Shown one piece after another: positions 49,501 through 57,334 of a stretch of DNA of 64,000 bases (positions are counted from its first letter, which is position 1; each line of letters starts with the position of its first letter). This DNA is from Nectonema munidae (Eukaryota > Nematomorpha > Nectonematoida > Nectonematidae). The position numbers were made by a program, and so were the translations under genes. Location of the stretch: the NCBI GenBank assembly GCA_030549495.1, contig JAUIRK010000099.1, positions 1,116,001-1,180,000 of the forward strand, read 5' to 3'. The notes under the pieces are model-generated. The model made no database searches. It had not been told where the DNA came from and was given only the letters and a program-made list of their open reading frames with translations.

Positions 49501-52500
49501 GTAAACATGAAAAAAACGAAGTGGATTGATAAAAAGAATTCCGTGATTGCCAAGATCGATCAATGCGGCATATGTTGTAGCAGAGTCAAGCATAACTCTT
49601 AAAGTTAGAAATATCATTAAAAAATGAGATCTCTTTAAGAGCAGAGTCAAGTTAGAAATGGGTTCATAGATGTTTGAATATCAAAGGAAATCTCATTAAA
49701 GCCAAAAATTTTACTTGCAAACGTTTTAAAGAAGAAACAAAACATGTAGTTCAACAAGAAGAAATTTTGGTTGTCTAAAATTATAATGTATAAAAAGTGG
49801 ATGAATTTTGTTATCTAGAGGACGTGATAGATGACAGTTCAGGTGTCAGCAGTGCAATTGATTTCAGAAATAAATTAAAAAGTAGAAGTAGTTTTTTGTG
49901 CTGTAAAGGAAGTGCGCTTAGATTAAAAAGCTTGGTTTATTCGTCTTGCGTAAGACACGTTCTTAGTTGTGGAGCCCCAAAAGAAATTGATAGAAGAAAG
50001 CTACAAACAAATGAAATGAGAATGTTAAGAATGCTATGTGAAATAGCTTTGAAAGATAAAATAAGTAATGAAAATTTGAAGTCAAACTGGGGTTATTTAT
50101 ATCAATAAAGTTATAAAAACGCAAAGACTCAGATGGTTTGGACATGTCTCGAGACGTGACAGCGGAGAACTTATAAAGGATGCTTCAGAACTAAGTTTTA
50201 ATAGAAAAGTGAAAGGTAGACGCAAAATGACCTGGACAGAAAATATAAAGAAAGATATGATAAGTTTAGAACTAAAACTTGGTTATGAAAAAGAAAATCA
50301 AGTTTATGTGAGTCAGTTTTATTAATTTTGTTGCTTCGTGAAGACAAATAGTTTGGAGATTTATAGCCCTTGATAAACTTCATTATGCATTTCTCTGAAA
50401 TAAGGATTTATAGCTATCATATGAGCTATAAGTTCGATGAATAAACAGTTATATTATGCCAGCGATAGAAATTTCAAATAGTTACGGTTCTTGACGAAAA
50501 GATACTGGCAAACAGGATCTAAAATAAAATTAATCGGCAGATGGCTTAGTGGTAGGAGCGTAGGGTCTTGATTCAGATGGTCTGGGTTCGAATCTGGATC
50601 GTGACTATCCTTACCATCCGTCCAGCAGTAGAATATTATTCTTCCCTATAGATGCGATACTGACAACTAAAAAAAATTGAATGAATAGCACAGGTTAGGC
50701 AAGATTTTTTTGTTTAGACTTCCCCATTAGGACATGGAAAGACAGTGATCGCAAGCCTTTATCCGTTCTTATAGCTTTTAAACAGTTATCAAAATCGATG
50801 GTCACAATTGCCCCTTCATATTCGGATGTTCTCGTACTGAAACAACTGCATGCCTAACAAAAAGTCTTATCGCTAGCTATGCTATACTCTGATCAAGTAA
50901 GGTTTTATACCATGACTCTAAAAACAATTTCTCTTTGTAAATCTTTAGGAAACAGAATTCTTGGCTAAGCCGAAGGTGTATTAAGTGTTCGAATGTTAGA
51001 AATGTCTTGTATTCTGAAGACAGTATGGAAATGCGTGCATTAGAAGACTTATTGGTAATACAATCAGTCATCATTTATTCAGCATTCGATTATTCGAAAA
51101 CCCAGAGCTATTCGATACAATATTGATTAGGAGCAAAAAGATTTTTCTTCCCCTCTCCTTTCACCAATTGTCAACAGATCCATTTCATATGAAATAAATT
51201 GGTTAGGTGAATTGATTACTCTGTACTGAGACACTTTGATGCTTAAAATGAAATTTTAAAAAACAAAAAAATATTTTATAAAATCTTCAAACTACACATA
51301 TATTGAGTTAAAACAGTAAATTATTTGAAAATATATTTATTACTTGAGTCGATGAATTGACAGGTATGAAGTTTGGTTTTAAATTTGGCCCTTTTGAAAA
51401 GAAATTGAAAGTTTAATATGTATGAAAGAAAATTTCTACCAAATCTTAAATTTATATGAACTAGCTATTTAATTCCGTAAGTTATATGCGATAAATCACA
51501 CGAAAACTAAATTATTTGTACAAAGTTATATTAACAAAAATTCCAAGGAAAGTATGAAACATTGCCAACTATCCAAAGTTTAAATTATGCTTAGAAAATA
51601 TGATTAAGCCATTTTTCCTAACTTATGTGAATTATATTAATTTAACTCTTTCAATTACAGTAATCAATAGGGATAAACGTTTTAAGCTTAAAATTATAGA
51701 GAAAACTTTCTTATATAGTTATGTGCAATAAAAAAATTGCACGGCTGAAAAAATTATCCGCTCTAGTTCAAATTAGTAAAAAATTGATTTTAAATATTCA
51801 TTCTAAGATTTAGTCTTAAAACAAGAAAAAGTCTTAAAAGTCTTAAATAATATAAAAAAGATATGGAATTGAGAGAAATCAAAATTATTGGGAGAAGGTG
51901 GCAAAAGGCTTTTTGGCTACCCCTTCTGGATGGAATAGCCTTTCTTATGGCTTTGTTAGTGGAGATACCGCACAGAAGGGTATTAGCCCATTAAGTACCA
52001 TAGAAATCAGACGATATTTAAAAAAACACAGACGATTTATATTCAAAGTCATTGAAAAAAGCAGACGAAGATGAAATTACTTATATTCCTAAATGGGAGC
52101 ATTGGGATGGGTTAAACTTAAAAAATCTTAAAAACTGTCTTATGTTTAATTTTTTGAATGAAATGCATAGCAAAACTTTTTAAAATTAAAAACTAGTTTA
52201 CATTTTGTGGATAAAAAAGACAGTCATGTAGAGCTATATTTTTTTTATGTCGTCCAATTTCTTTCAGTAGGGGGTCGAACTAGACTAGCGAGGGAGGCCC
52301 ACTACTATTAATTAAAGATGTATTGGATATCCGCCTCCAGATGCGCAGGTGCGAATTATCCGAAATTTTTTTTATATCCTCTTAACATCCTCATAAGTTT
52401 TCTCCATAAGTTGGGTTTTAAAAGAATCTGAAAAAATAGACTAAACACCACAGAGATGAGGATGTTAAGAATTATGTGTAAATTTAATTTAAAAACTAAA

Positions 52501-53428
52501 ATAAGTAATGAAAAGATAAGAAGTTTATGTCAAGTAAATGAAATAAATAAAGTATTAGAAATACAAAGGTTAAAGTGCTTTGGGCACGTAAATAGAAAAC
52601 TTTTCTATTAACTTTAAAAAAAAAAAAAATTTTTTTTAATAGAAAACTTTTCTATTAACTTTTATTAACTTCCTTCGGGTGATCAAATTAAAGAGGCTTA
52701 TAAAAATCAAACTAGAGTAAAGGCAGGCCAAAGATGACATGGATAGAAATAGTCAAAAAAGACATGAGCAAAAGACATTTAACATTAGGGGACGAGCAAA
52801 ATAGATATGAATGGAGACGCAAAATAATGAGAGATCAGTTTAATTTTGTCTAAAATGCCATTGTGGTAAAAAACAGACAAAACCTCAGCGTGATGGGAAC
52901 ATTAACCGTAAAATTGATAATTATAATCAAAAAGTTTTTTCAGAATTTTTACTTTATCCAAAATATTTATGACAAGTATTTCTTTATGAGATTGACATCT
53001 TCTCTCTAAATTTTTAAGAAGTATAAAATTTGCGTTTGCTTAGAAAAGCAATTATGATATCACTCCGCATCCACAAAGAGATACAAAAAATTCCACATCC
53101 GATACATCTCTACTATTAATCTTAAAAAACACCCTACCACGTAGAGGCTTTAAAATAACATTTTCGGGCTGCGCTACTGGATATAACTATGCACCTTGAG
53201 AAATTTCAACGCGACAAATATAAATACATAAAATTAAAAATCAAAGAAAAAAAAGGTTACTTTCGGAAACCAAGCTTTGTGTCTTTCATCCCACTGATAG
53301 ACAGTTCCATCATCATCTTCCCGTATATTGCTCTTATCTACATTCAAATTTGCATTGAATGAGGAGAGACGTTTCTGTTCAGCAGATTCTAACAAAAGTT
53401 GCTCTTCAAAGTCTACATTGCCTGACAT
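34317..53428 (-). CDS. HTATSF1: HTATSF1/Cus2 homologue, U2 snRNP-associated splicing factor, 8 coding exons
   Basis: Minus-strand exons: 53428-53261, 46597-46482, 46431-46163, 44553-44348, 42117-41942, 39353-39257, 35622-35542 and 34556-34317 (stop 34317-34319). Total 1,353 nt, 450 residues, all junctions in frame. The family acts in the nucleus, binding SF3B1 and helping U2 snRNP assemble. Residues about 40-160 hold three aromatic repeats (YQWDERHKAWFPK, LYIWDKK, YVWADSETGK..TWIPF). RRM1 is at about 194-280 (TQVYVSGLP, YKGDGRCCYL). RRM2 of UHM type is at about 330-410 (SVVIKNMF, EGIATITF, GRWYGGR). The end is acidic (WKQFLEDDEEETI). The long acidic tail of the vertebrate protein is missing. 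Large introns are full of transposons. Confidence 0.94.
34557..35541 (-). other. HTATSF1 intron 7
   Basis: 985 nt, AT-rich. It holds several copies of short words such as AAGTGGACTT and CACTTCATGAAGTG, so a local decayed repeat is likely. No coding similarity. Confidence 0.4.
35542..35622 (-). CDS. HTATSF1: HTATSF1 homologue, coding exon 7 (UHM helix 1)
   Basis: An 81-nt exon: KDPTLILEFSKDLREECATY then GLVKRVK, matching helix 1 (L..DLREEC..YG.V). Acceptor is ATTTAG. Donor is AAG|GTGTAT, chosen because the next exon continues KNSEGIATITF in frame. Confidence 0.93.
35623..39256 (-). other. HTATSF1 intron 6
   Basis: 3.6 kb. A hAT-style terminus CAGTGGCGTACTCAG lies at about 35,972. The patch 38,000-38,300 is less AT-rich and could be decayed coding DNA, but I recognise no family. 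The rest is AT-rich. Confidence 0.4.
39257..39353 (-). CDS. HTATSF1: HTATSF1 homologue, coding exon 6 (start of UHM RRM2)
   Basis: LLQWKPDKVKGQRFNSEK then SVVIKNMFAPEDFD, 97 nt, too short for a free reading frame. LLxWxP followed by VVIKNMFxPxDF is the hallmark before and in the first strand of the second RRM. Donor is GAC|GTAACT. Confidence 0.95.
39680..40265 (+). pseudogene. LINE (jockey/CR1-like) ORF2 C-terminal fragment
   Basis: Plus strand, antisense to HTATSF1, in intron 5. KTLKKLETRQIAIHNSKVLG comes upstream, then SALTHPSRSCSLCKTHPHNT and AHLHKCPCLY, then LMDLWSNPIAVSSLLASWRE. The C-x2-C..H-x4-C knuckle followed by (D)LW..P..VASLL..W is the C-terminal signature of many arthropod LINE reverse transcriptases. 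Stops occur upstream, and no reverse transcriptase core remains. Confidence 0.68.
40640..41060 (-). pseudogene. hAT (ZBED/SCAND3-like) transposase N-terminus with broken BED finger
   Basis: Minus strand: KYGASYL, then SGGEKEPHCCLCFEALTST, then INPGKLKK; after a frameshift at an A-run, HLEVEH. C-x2-C ... KLKKHLE-x2-H is the BED-finger pattern of ZBED5/SCAND3-type hAT transposases, and the preceding Y-x-x-FxFT also fits. Further downstream the frame is broken. It lies sense in HTATSF1 intron 5, next to the LINE fragment. Confidence 0.6.
41639..41776 (+). mobile_element. TTAA MITE, copy C
   Basis: Bounded by TTAA on both sides, with TTAACCCATTAAGGACC left and GTCGTTAATGGGTTAA right. The palindrome at 41656-41677 has arms AAAGTC.ACT / AGT.GACTTT (one mismatched pair), followed by three TCGTCTG repeats. 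It lies in HTATSF1 intron 5. Confidence 0.88.
41942..42117 (-). CDS. HTATSF1: HTATSF1 homologue, coding exon 5 (RRM1 end and linker)
   Basis: IESVNLAKQMLDGMSYRDGT then FTLKGEYNPKLKP and a basic linker (SAKRKRNRKK). FxLKGEYxPxLKP is the family's characteristic post-RRM1 motif. The acceptor (TTTTGGGAAG) is weak. The donor leaves two bases of a Lys codon. Confidence 0.93.
42653..42792 (-). mobile_element. TTAA MITE, copy D (best-preserved ends)
   Basis: TTAA on both sides and long terminal inverted repeats: TTAACCCATTAAGTACCA left, TGGGACTTAATGGGTTAA right. Inverted relative to copies A-C. Palindrome ATGTTCC / GGAACAT is at 42754-42773. Three AGACGAT / GCAGACGA repeats. HTATSF1 intron 4. Confidence 0.9.
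43430..43676 (-). repeat. Possible SINE family 4, tRNA-like head
   Basis: On the minus strand, GACAGATAGTCTAATGCTGAG followed by CCTGGATTCAATTCCCC resembles tRNA box A/box B at about the right spacing. An unrelated GC-richer body follows, ending in GATATC inverted repeats (AGATATCGTGG / CCATGATATCC). Only one copy is present, so this is a tentative call. Confidence 0.4.
44348..44553 (-). CDS. HTATSF1: HTATSF1 homologue, coding exon 4 (RRM1, first part)
   Basis: WFQVDAGNNTQVYVSGLP (RNP2 VYVSGL) through GIIMEDPQTKKPKLKLYENP to YKGDGRCCYLK (RNP1-like). Acceptor is AATTTTAG and donor is AAG|GTATGG. This is the best-conserved exon of the gene. Confidence 0.96.
44940..45350 (+). pseudogene. Possible hAT transposase middle fragment
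   Basis: Plus strand in HTATSF1 intron 3. The frame VKATHLIKTFTIKLKLWK then NNTWSKFVKIQMKELNEEN and FNIRFHSFVDASLE resembles the (V)xxFxxKLxLWxxxLxxxNxxxFxxL...FxxRFxxF region of GTF2IRD2/ZBED-type hAT proteins. The match is weak and only about 80 residues long. Confidence 0.35.
45491..45524. repeat. (AATC)n microsatellite
   Basis: ATTCATTCAATCAATCAATC and onward in HTATSF1 intron 3; about eight tetranucleotide units with small variants. Confidence 0.75.
45694..45824 (+). mobile_element. TTAA MITE, copy E
   Basis: Starts TTAACCGATTAAGTCC and ends GGTGGGTTAA. The palindrome at 45713-45730 is slightly decayed (TGCTCCCA / TGGGAACA). Its middle is nearly identical to copies B, D and F. HTATSF1 intron 3. 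Confidence 0.85.
46163..46431 (-). CDS. HTATSF1: HTATSF1 homologue, coding exon 3 (third aromatic repeat, basic stretch)
   Basis: Starts ECWKDKESGE, carries YVWADSETGKSFKFDQ and FQTWIPF, then a lysine-rich stretch (DKKKKKNKNKKEL) that is probably a nuclear localisation signal. It ends KKTP plus one base at GC donor G|GCAAGT. Only this donor restores frame to WFQVDAGNN in exon 4. Confidence 0.9.
46482..46597 (-). CDS. HTATSF1: HTATSF1 homologue, coding exon 2
   Basis: VSDYYLAQYQASYGVQEKDG then EFLYKDTNNDRLYIWDKK. The WFPK-V-x-D-x-x-x-x-YQ-x-x-YG join is the family's usual sequence. It ends after two bases of a Glu codon at a 50-nt intron (46,432-46,481). Confidence 0.93.
47580..50330 (+). pseudogene. 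RTE-like LINE with endonuclease and reverse transcriptase, decayed
   Basis: Plus strand, antisense to HTATSF1. APE endonuclease remnants: RFGYLNVGSLVAKNYEVAEM, LQEVRYKGGKAQ, SAGVAIIPKKELARKVVDF and SVYAPQVGL. Reverse transcriptase 48,840-49,440: SIPLYKGKGSNLECNNYRSI, QFGFMPRKGSKDAIFVLRQL, CFIDHEKASDSVPR and an intact MYADDIVLIGG box at about 49,400. C-terminal part 49,790-50,330: TNEMRMLRMLC and RFGHV/TW..KDM-like pieces. Order and motifs fit RTE-type non-LTR elements. Stops and frameshifts are frequent. The 5' end is unclear; 47,330-47,580 may be its UTR. Confidence 0.82.
50540..50675 (+). repeat. SINE family 3 (tRNA-derived), single copy
   Basis: GGCAGATGGCTTAGTGGTAG gives a good box A and GGGTTCGAATCTGG a good box B at tRNA spacing. 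A non-tRNA body and an A-rich tail follow. The head is not closed by a matching acceptor stem and it sits beside LINE debris in HTATSF1 intron 1, so it is a SINE rather than a functional tRNA gene. Confidence 0.6.
51983..52115 (-). mobile_element. TTAA MITE, copy F
   Basis: Inverted copy, close to D. The left end reads TTAGCCCATTAAGTACCA (TTAA changed to TTAG) and the right end GGGATGGGTTAA, with a small deletion next to the decayed palindrome (about 52083-52102). HTATSF1 intron 1. Confidence 0.85.
52440..52860 (+). pseudogene. Second RTE-like LINE, 3'-end fragment
   Basis: Plus strand: MRMLRIMCKFNLKTKISNEK, NKVLEIQRLKCFGHVNRK, then TWIEIVKKDMSK and QNRYEWRRKIMRDQFNFV before a stop. It matches, piece by piece, the C-terminus of the LINE at 47.6-50.3 kb but comes from a different copy. 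An internal duplication at 52,595-52,670 interrupts it. 5' truncation is typical of LINE insertion. Confidence 0.75.
52595..52670. repeat. Duplicated palindromic block around an A/T run
   Basis: AATAGAAAACTTTTCTATTA (itself palindromic: TAGAAAA.TTTTCTA) followed by ACTT occurs before and after a run of 14 A then 8 T. It lies inside the LINE fragment. Confidence 0.75.
53261..53428 (-). CDS. HTATSF1: HTATSF1 homologue, coding exon 1
   Basis: MSGNVDFEEQLLLESAEQKR through VYQWDERHKAWFPK, 56 residues, phase 0. It opens like family members and ends with the first W-D..WFPK repeat. Donor is AAA|GTAACC. The ATG has A at -3. Confidence 0.93.
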
Positions 53429-53429
53429 T

Positions 53430-53437
53430 TATCGATA
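53430..53437 (-). promoter_or_regulatory. DRE-like motif TATCGATA beside the HTATSF1 start codon
   Basis: TATCGATA sits one base upstream of the ATG. In Drosophila this is the DREF site found in many housekeeping promoters. It may be chance in AT-rich DNA, and would then lie in the 5' UTR. Confidence 0.25.
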
Positions 53438-53985
53438 TCGTATTTGCTTGTTAAACATTCATAAAGGAGATGTATTGTAAAATCTTTAAGAACAAGACGT
53501 TTACCAAAAGTATGTAGTCTTTTTTTTCCTTATTAAAATAATTAATCTAATTTAATTGCCTAAAAAATTATAACATCATAAAATAGAATAACATAATCTA
53601 AATCTAAGAAAGGATACACGTTTATTTTTAGTTTGAAAATTTGCAACAGAGAAAGGCCTTTTATAACGCACAAAAACATTTTACCCATTTTATTTATATA
53701 TTGGCATAAGAAATATATCTACCAAAAATATCCATGCAACAAAATAATATTAGATTTTTGCTATGTTGGAGATCACTTTTTTTAAATGTCAAGTCTGAGT
53801 CATATTTATTATTACGACTCCGATTCATTCTAAAAACGTGAAACTCCATCGACTTCAGAAGTCTGGATTTAGCCAAGTCTATTGATTATATAAGAGTAAA
53901 ATATAGGATGCAATTATTTTTATCAAAATTTTAACTTTAAAAATTTAAAAGATACTATATTTAAAATATTAAATTCAGAACAAAT
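53438..53985. other. Sequence upstream of HTATSF1
   Basis: About 550 bp before the first SINE. AT-rich; apart from the TATCGATA beside the ATG I see no promoter element that can be trusted. Confidence 0.4.
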
Positions 53986-54180
53986 CAAGGAGTTGGTTGG
54001 TTTTGAGATATCAAAGCACTTTCAGCAGTTAAGCTATATGCTCGCATTATGCTTAAGATGGTTAATCACAGTTTTTGTGAATTTGTTTTTAGAGTTGGGA
54101 GCCTTGGGGATCGAACCCCTGACCTTCAACTGTTAAGCTGAGAGGTACACCCTAACAACCATGAGGCTCCTAATCAAGGA
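53986..54180 (-). repeat. SINE family 2 (tRNA-derived), copy 1
   Basis: On the minus strand it starts GGAGCCTCATGGTTGTTAGG and has box B GGGGTTCGATCCCC with a closing CAAGGCTCC, so the head still nearly folds as a tRNA. The body carries GCATAATGCGAGCATATAGC and ends at AAGTGCTTTGATATC. It lies between the HTATSF1 start and the satellite array. Confidence 0.75.
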
Positions 54181-55882
54181 GTTGAAATCCAACTAAATTT
54201 TAATAAATTTTAAATATACCATCTCATCATTAATGACACTAGAGCAAATTAAACAGGATTTTTAAAAAAAATTAATGCGAAAAATGTTTTGAACAAAATT
54301 TATTAGACTATTCAATTATAAAATTTGAGATAGTTTTTTTACAAAAAAATAAAAGGATCATGAAGGCGAAATAAATTCCATAAATGGTATCCCCTCACAA
54401 AACGCATATGAAACGAAATCAGTTTATGAGCTTTATTTTAACGTCAAAACACAAGTGTAGAAAATCTGAATGGATCAAACCTAAAATTTTGATATTACTT
54501 CTATGTATTGATAAACTAATAGCAAAGCTAAATAAAGTTTCTTGATGCGCCATCATTACATAGGAGATTTAAACTGGTTTACATGCAACTGCACGCTACG
54601 CATTTTATTTATAGCTTGTCTGAAATGCAGTTGAAATTTGTTAAAATGAAATAGCTCTTATGATTATGGAAATATTTTATCTTTGAAATAAACTTTTGAT
54701 CATTTTATAAAATTCATTCTAAAAATAAAAAAGTGTACAAGTTAAATACAAACAATTATGGTCATATTTCTCAATAAGCATTACTAAAACAGAAGAAAGC
54801 CACTTTACTGAAATCGTGTAAAACTTTCTGTATTCTATTCTGATATTTATAAAGTCACACAATTGCAAAATAATTTTTTTTAGATTTTTTTTATTTTATA
54901 ATTTTAATATCTTAGTTAGATATCTCCAGGACTTCTTTAATCTTAACTGATCTATTCATTTTTGCTGCTTATCTTATATTTATATTTTTTTTATTTTTAT
55001 ATTTGTTTAGTATCTTATTTTAAATTCTTTGTTCCCCATATTTAATATCAAATGTGAAAATAAACTTACCATTTTACAGACTAAAATCTTCTAAACAATC
55101 TCTTGTATGGAAATTTACATAGTTTTGGAATGCAAACTTTTCCGTTTTTTTTTGCAACAATTCTTCTTATAATATTTAAAAAGATCAGCTATTAATGAAT
55201 TGTTACAATAGTATTCTGATCCTTGATTTTACTATACCTCTGTAAAATTATTGTTTTCTTTTGTAAATGTATAGGCGATATATGGTATCTTTTTTCATTT
55301 TAACTGGAAAAATCTTATTCACGGCCATATTTAGCTATTGATTTTTCGTATAATGATAATCTTGAAAAAGATGATATAGTTCTTCATGTGAATATATATT
55401 ATAAATATTAACATATATACACATTGTTTGCTCCACTTTATTATTTTTGTGAACTCTCTTTTTTTATAATAAAATTTTCTCTCTCTCTCTCTATTACAAT
55501 ATTATATATAATATTATATAACTAGTAGTGGGATTCCGGTTATGTTGGAAAAAGTCAAATTCTGTCTTTTTATCAAATGTATCATATATGCTAGCTTGAA
55601 CGTAAATGATAGTGAAAATCTAGGTATTATATAAGATACGTTGGTCATTAACCGGATAAAAACATAAATGTACAGAGAAAACATGTACGATACAAATAGT
55701 AACAAACCTGGTCATCACTTGTATAAATAAACTATGCACTAAATCACAAACGAAACGTACCGTTCCAACGCTTTCGGTTCTTTTCGGATGAGAAGCAGAA
55801 GGTTACTGACAGCGACTAGTCGGTTCGTCGAACTCACAAAATTCTGTGAGACGGTTCTAACGAACCGACTGTATCCCACTGC

Positions 55883-56019
55883 TTAACCCTTTATCGGCTA
55901 CAATAATCAGACGATATCTATTGTAAAGCAGAAGATTTGTATTAAAAAACATTGATAAACGCAGACGATTTAATTTTTATAAAGTCGACATATGTCAACT
56001 GTGGTTGATAACCACTTAA
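55883..56019 (-). mobile_element. TTAA MITE, copy G
   Basis: Left end TTAACCCTTTATCGGC and right end ATAACCACTTAA. Palindrome AGTCGACATATGTCAACT at 55983-56000 has one mismatched pair. Internal AGACGAT / GCAGAAGAT / GCAGACGAT repeats. Intergenic. Confidence 0.8.
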
Positions 56020-56165
56020 TATAACCATGCTACACTACAAGTATTATTTTTATAATATATGTGAAAAATAATTGATTCTGTCTATTATCTCAACAAAAAA
56101 TTATATTTGCTCGGATTAATGTAGTGTGTGCAAATAAATGCATCCTTCTTTTCTTCAAAAAGAGC

Positions 56166-56344
56166 CTCAATGGTTGTTACGGTGTACCTCTTAGCTTAAG
56201 AGTTGAAGGTCAGGGATTCATTCCTATAAGCTCCTGACTCTTAATAACAAAAACACAAATTTGTGACTAACCATCTTCAAGCATAACACGAGCATATAGC
56301 CTTACGGTTGAAAAAGTGCTTTGATAATCTCCAACCAACCAACC
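56166..56344 (+). repeat. SINE family 2, copy 2
   Basis: Plus-strand copy sharing GGTTGTTA, TTGAAGGTCAGGG, the AGCATATAGCCTTACGG body and an AAGTGCTTTGATAATC end, followed by an (AACC)n tail. Box B is decayed. Confidence 0.75.
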
Positions 56345-56654
56345 TTATCATAATATTTTTCTCCACATTTTATGGTCCCATAAATATATACACATATTTT
56401 TCAATTTTCCATAATGTTATAGAATAGAGTATTGGAAAGTTTTGCATATATATTTTTTGGTTTTTTCTTAAATTTATATTTAACTATTTTGTATAATAAT
56501 AGTATTTCCCAAAGTGGGGTTTTTTATGAAAACCTTTTAAAATACTCGCAATCGCATTGTCTTATTTTTTTCCATGGGATATTAGTTTTGTTTACCATGT
56601 AATTGTGTTATTTGATTTGTTTTTTTGCTTGATGGATATTCTTCTTTTTCATGT

Positions 56655-56778
56655 TGACAATTGAAGGTCAGGGGTTCGATCCGCAAGGCTCTTGATTCTT
56701 AAAAATAAAATCACCGATTAATCATCTCGAGCATAATGCAAACATATAGCCTTGCGGCTGAAAGTCATTTGAATGTTT
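56655..56778 (+). repeat. SINE family 2, copy 3 (5'-truncated)
   Basis: Starts inside the tRNA-like head (TTGAAGGTCAGGGGTTCGATCC) and continues through the body (CATATAGCCTTGCGGCTGAAAG). The first half of the head is missing. Confidence 0.7.
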
Positions 56779-57334
56779 AATTTGCGTTATTTTTTTAAAA
56801 TGGAGTTTTGCAACAATAAAATCTAGAAAAGAAATTTTTATATTTTTATATTTTAAATTTCAAGTTTAGTTATTAGATATCTATGGCTATATTATCGTAT
56901 AAAAGATTATTTTTTACAATATTTATTTAAAGGTTTTTTTTGAAGTAAACTTTATTTTAGTCTTTTATTTTTTGATGAATTAAGTACATAACTCAATCTA
57001 TACTTAGAAAAACATTTTTATTTATAACGAAGAGATATAAGTTAATTTTTTTTGAATATTACTCTATTAGTGGAATTTAGATTAGTTTTTCAAAAATCTA
57101 AAACAAATAGCTAATTTAACACTATCAGTGACGGCTCCTTCAACTAAAACTTCTATTGTACAAAATTGCTTATTTATACGCCATCAAACTGACTTTTCCT
57201 AAAAAAATCAAATTTATATTATAAAGTCTATAACTTAGTATTTATAATACACTCTTGAAAGTTTATAGCCGTATATATTTTTTAACATAACCCTTATACA
57301 TGCATATTTTTCGAATAAACAATTTTTTTAGCAT

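Larger units (their letters stand above)
46598..53260 (-). other. HTATSF1 intron 1, mostly transposon-derived
   Basis: 6.7 kb. It holds an RTE-like LINE (plus strand), SINE family 3, TTAA MITE copy F and a second LINE tail. 50,700-51,960 is AT-rich with no recognised element. Confidence 0.6.
54190..57330. other. Intergenic, AT-rich with SINEs and a MITE
   Basis: Outside SINE family 2 copies and TTAA MITE copy G this is AT-rich DNA with a short TC microsatellite (about 55,480-55,493). 55,740-55,880 is a small GC-richer patch with CGAACCGACT / AGTCGGTTCG inverted words. Confidence 0.5.

Noticed and set aside
50541-50612. Possible functional tRNA gene
   Set aside because: Box A and box B are good but there is no matching acceptor stem and a SINE-type body follows.
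54100-54180. Possible functional tRNA gene on the minus strand
   Set aside because: The head is tRNA-like, but it continues into a body shared with other SINE family 2 copies.
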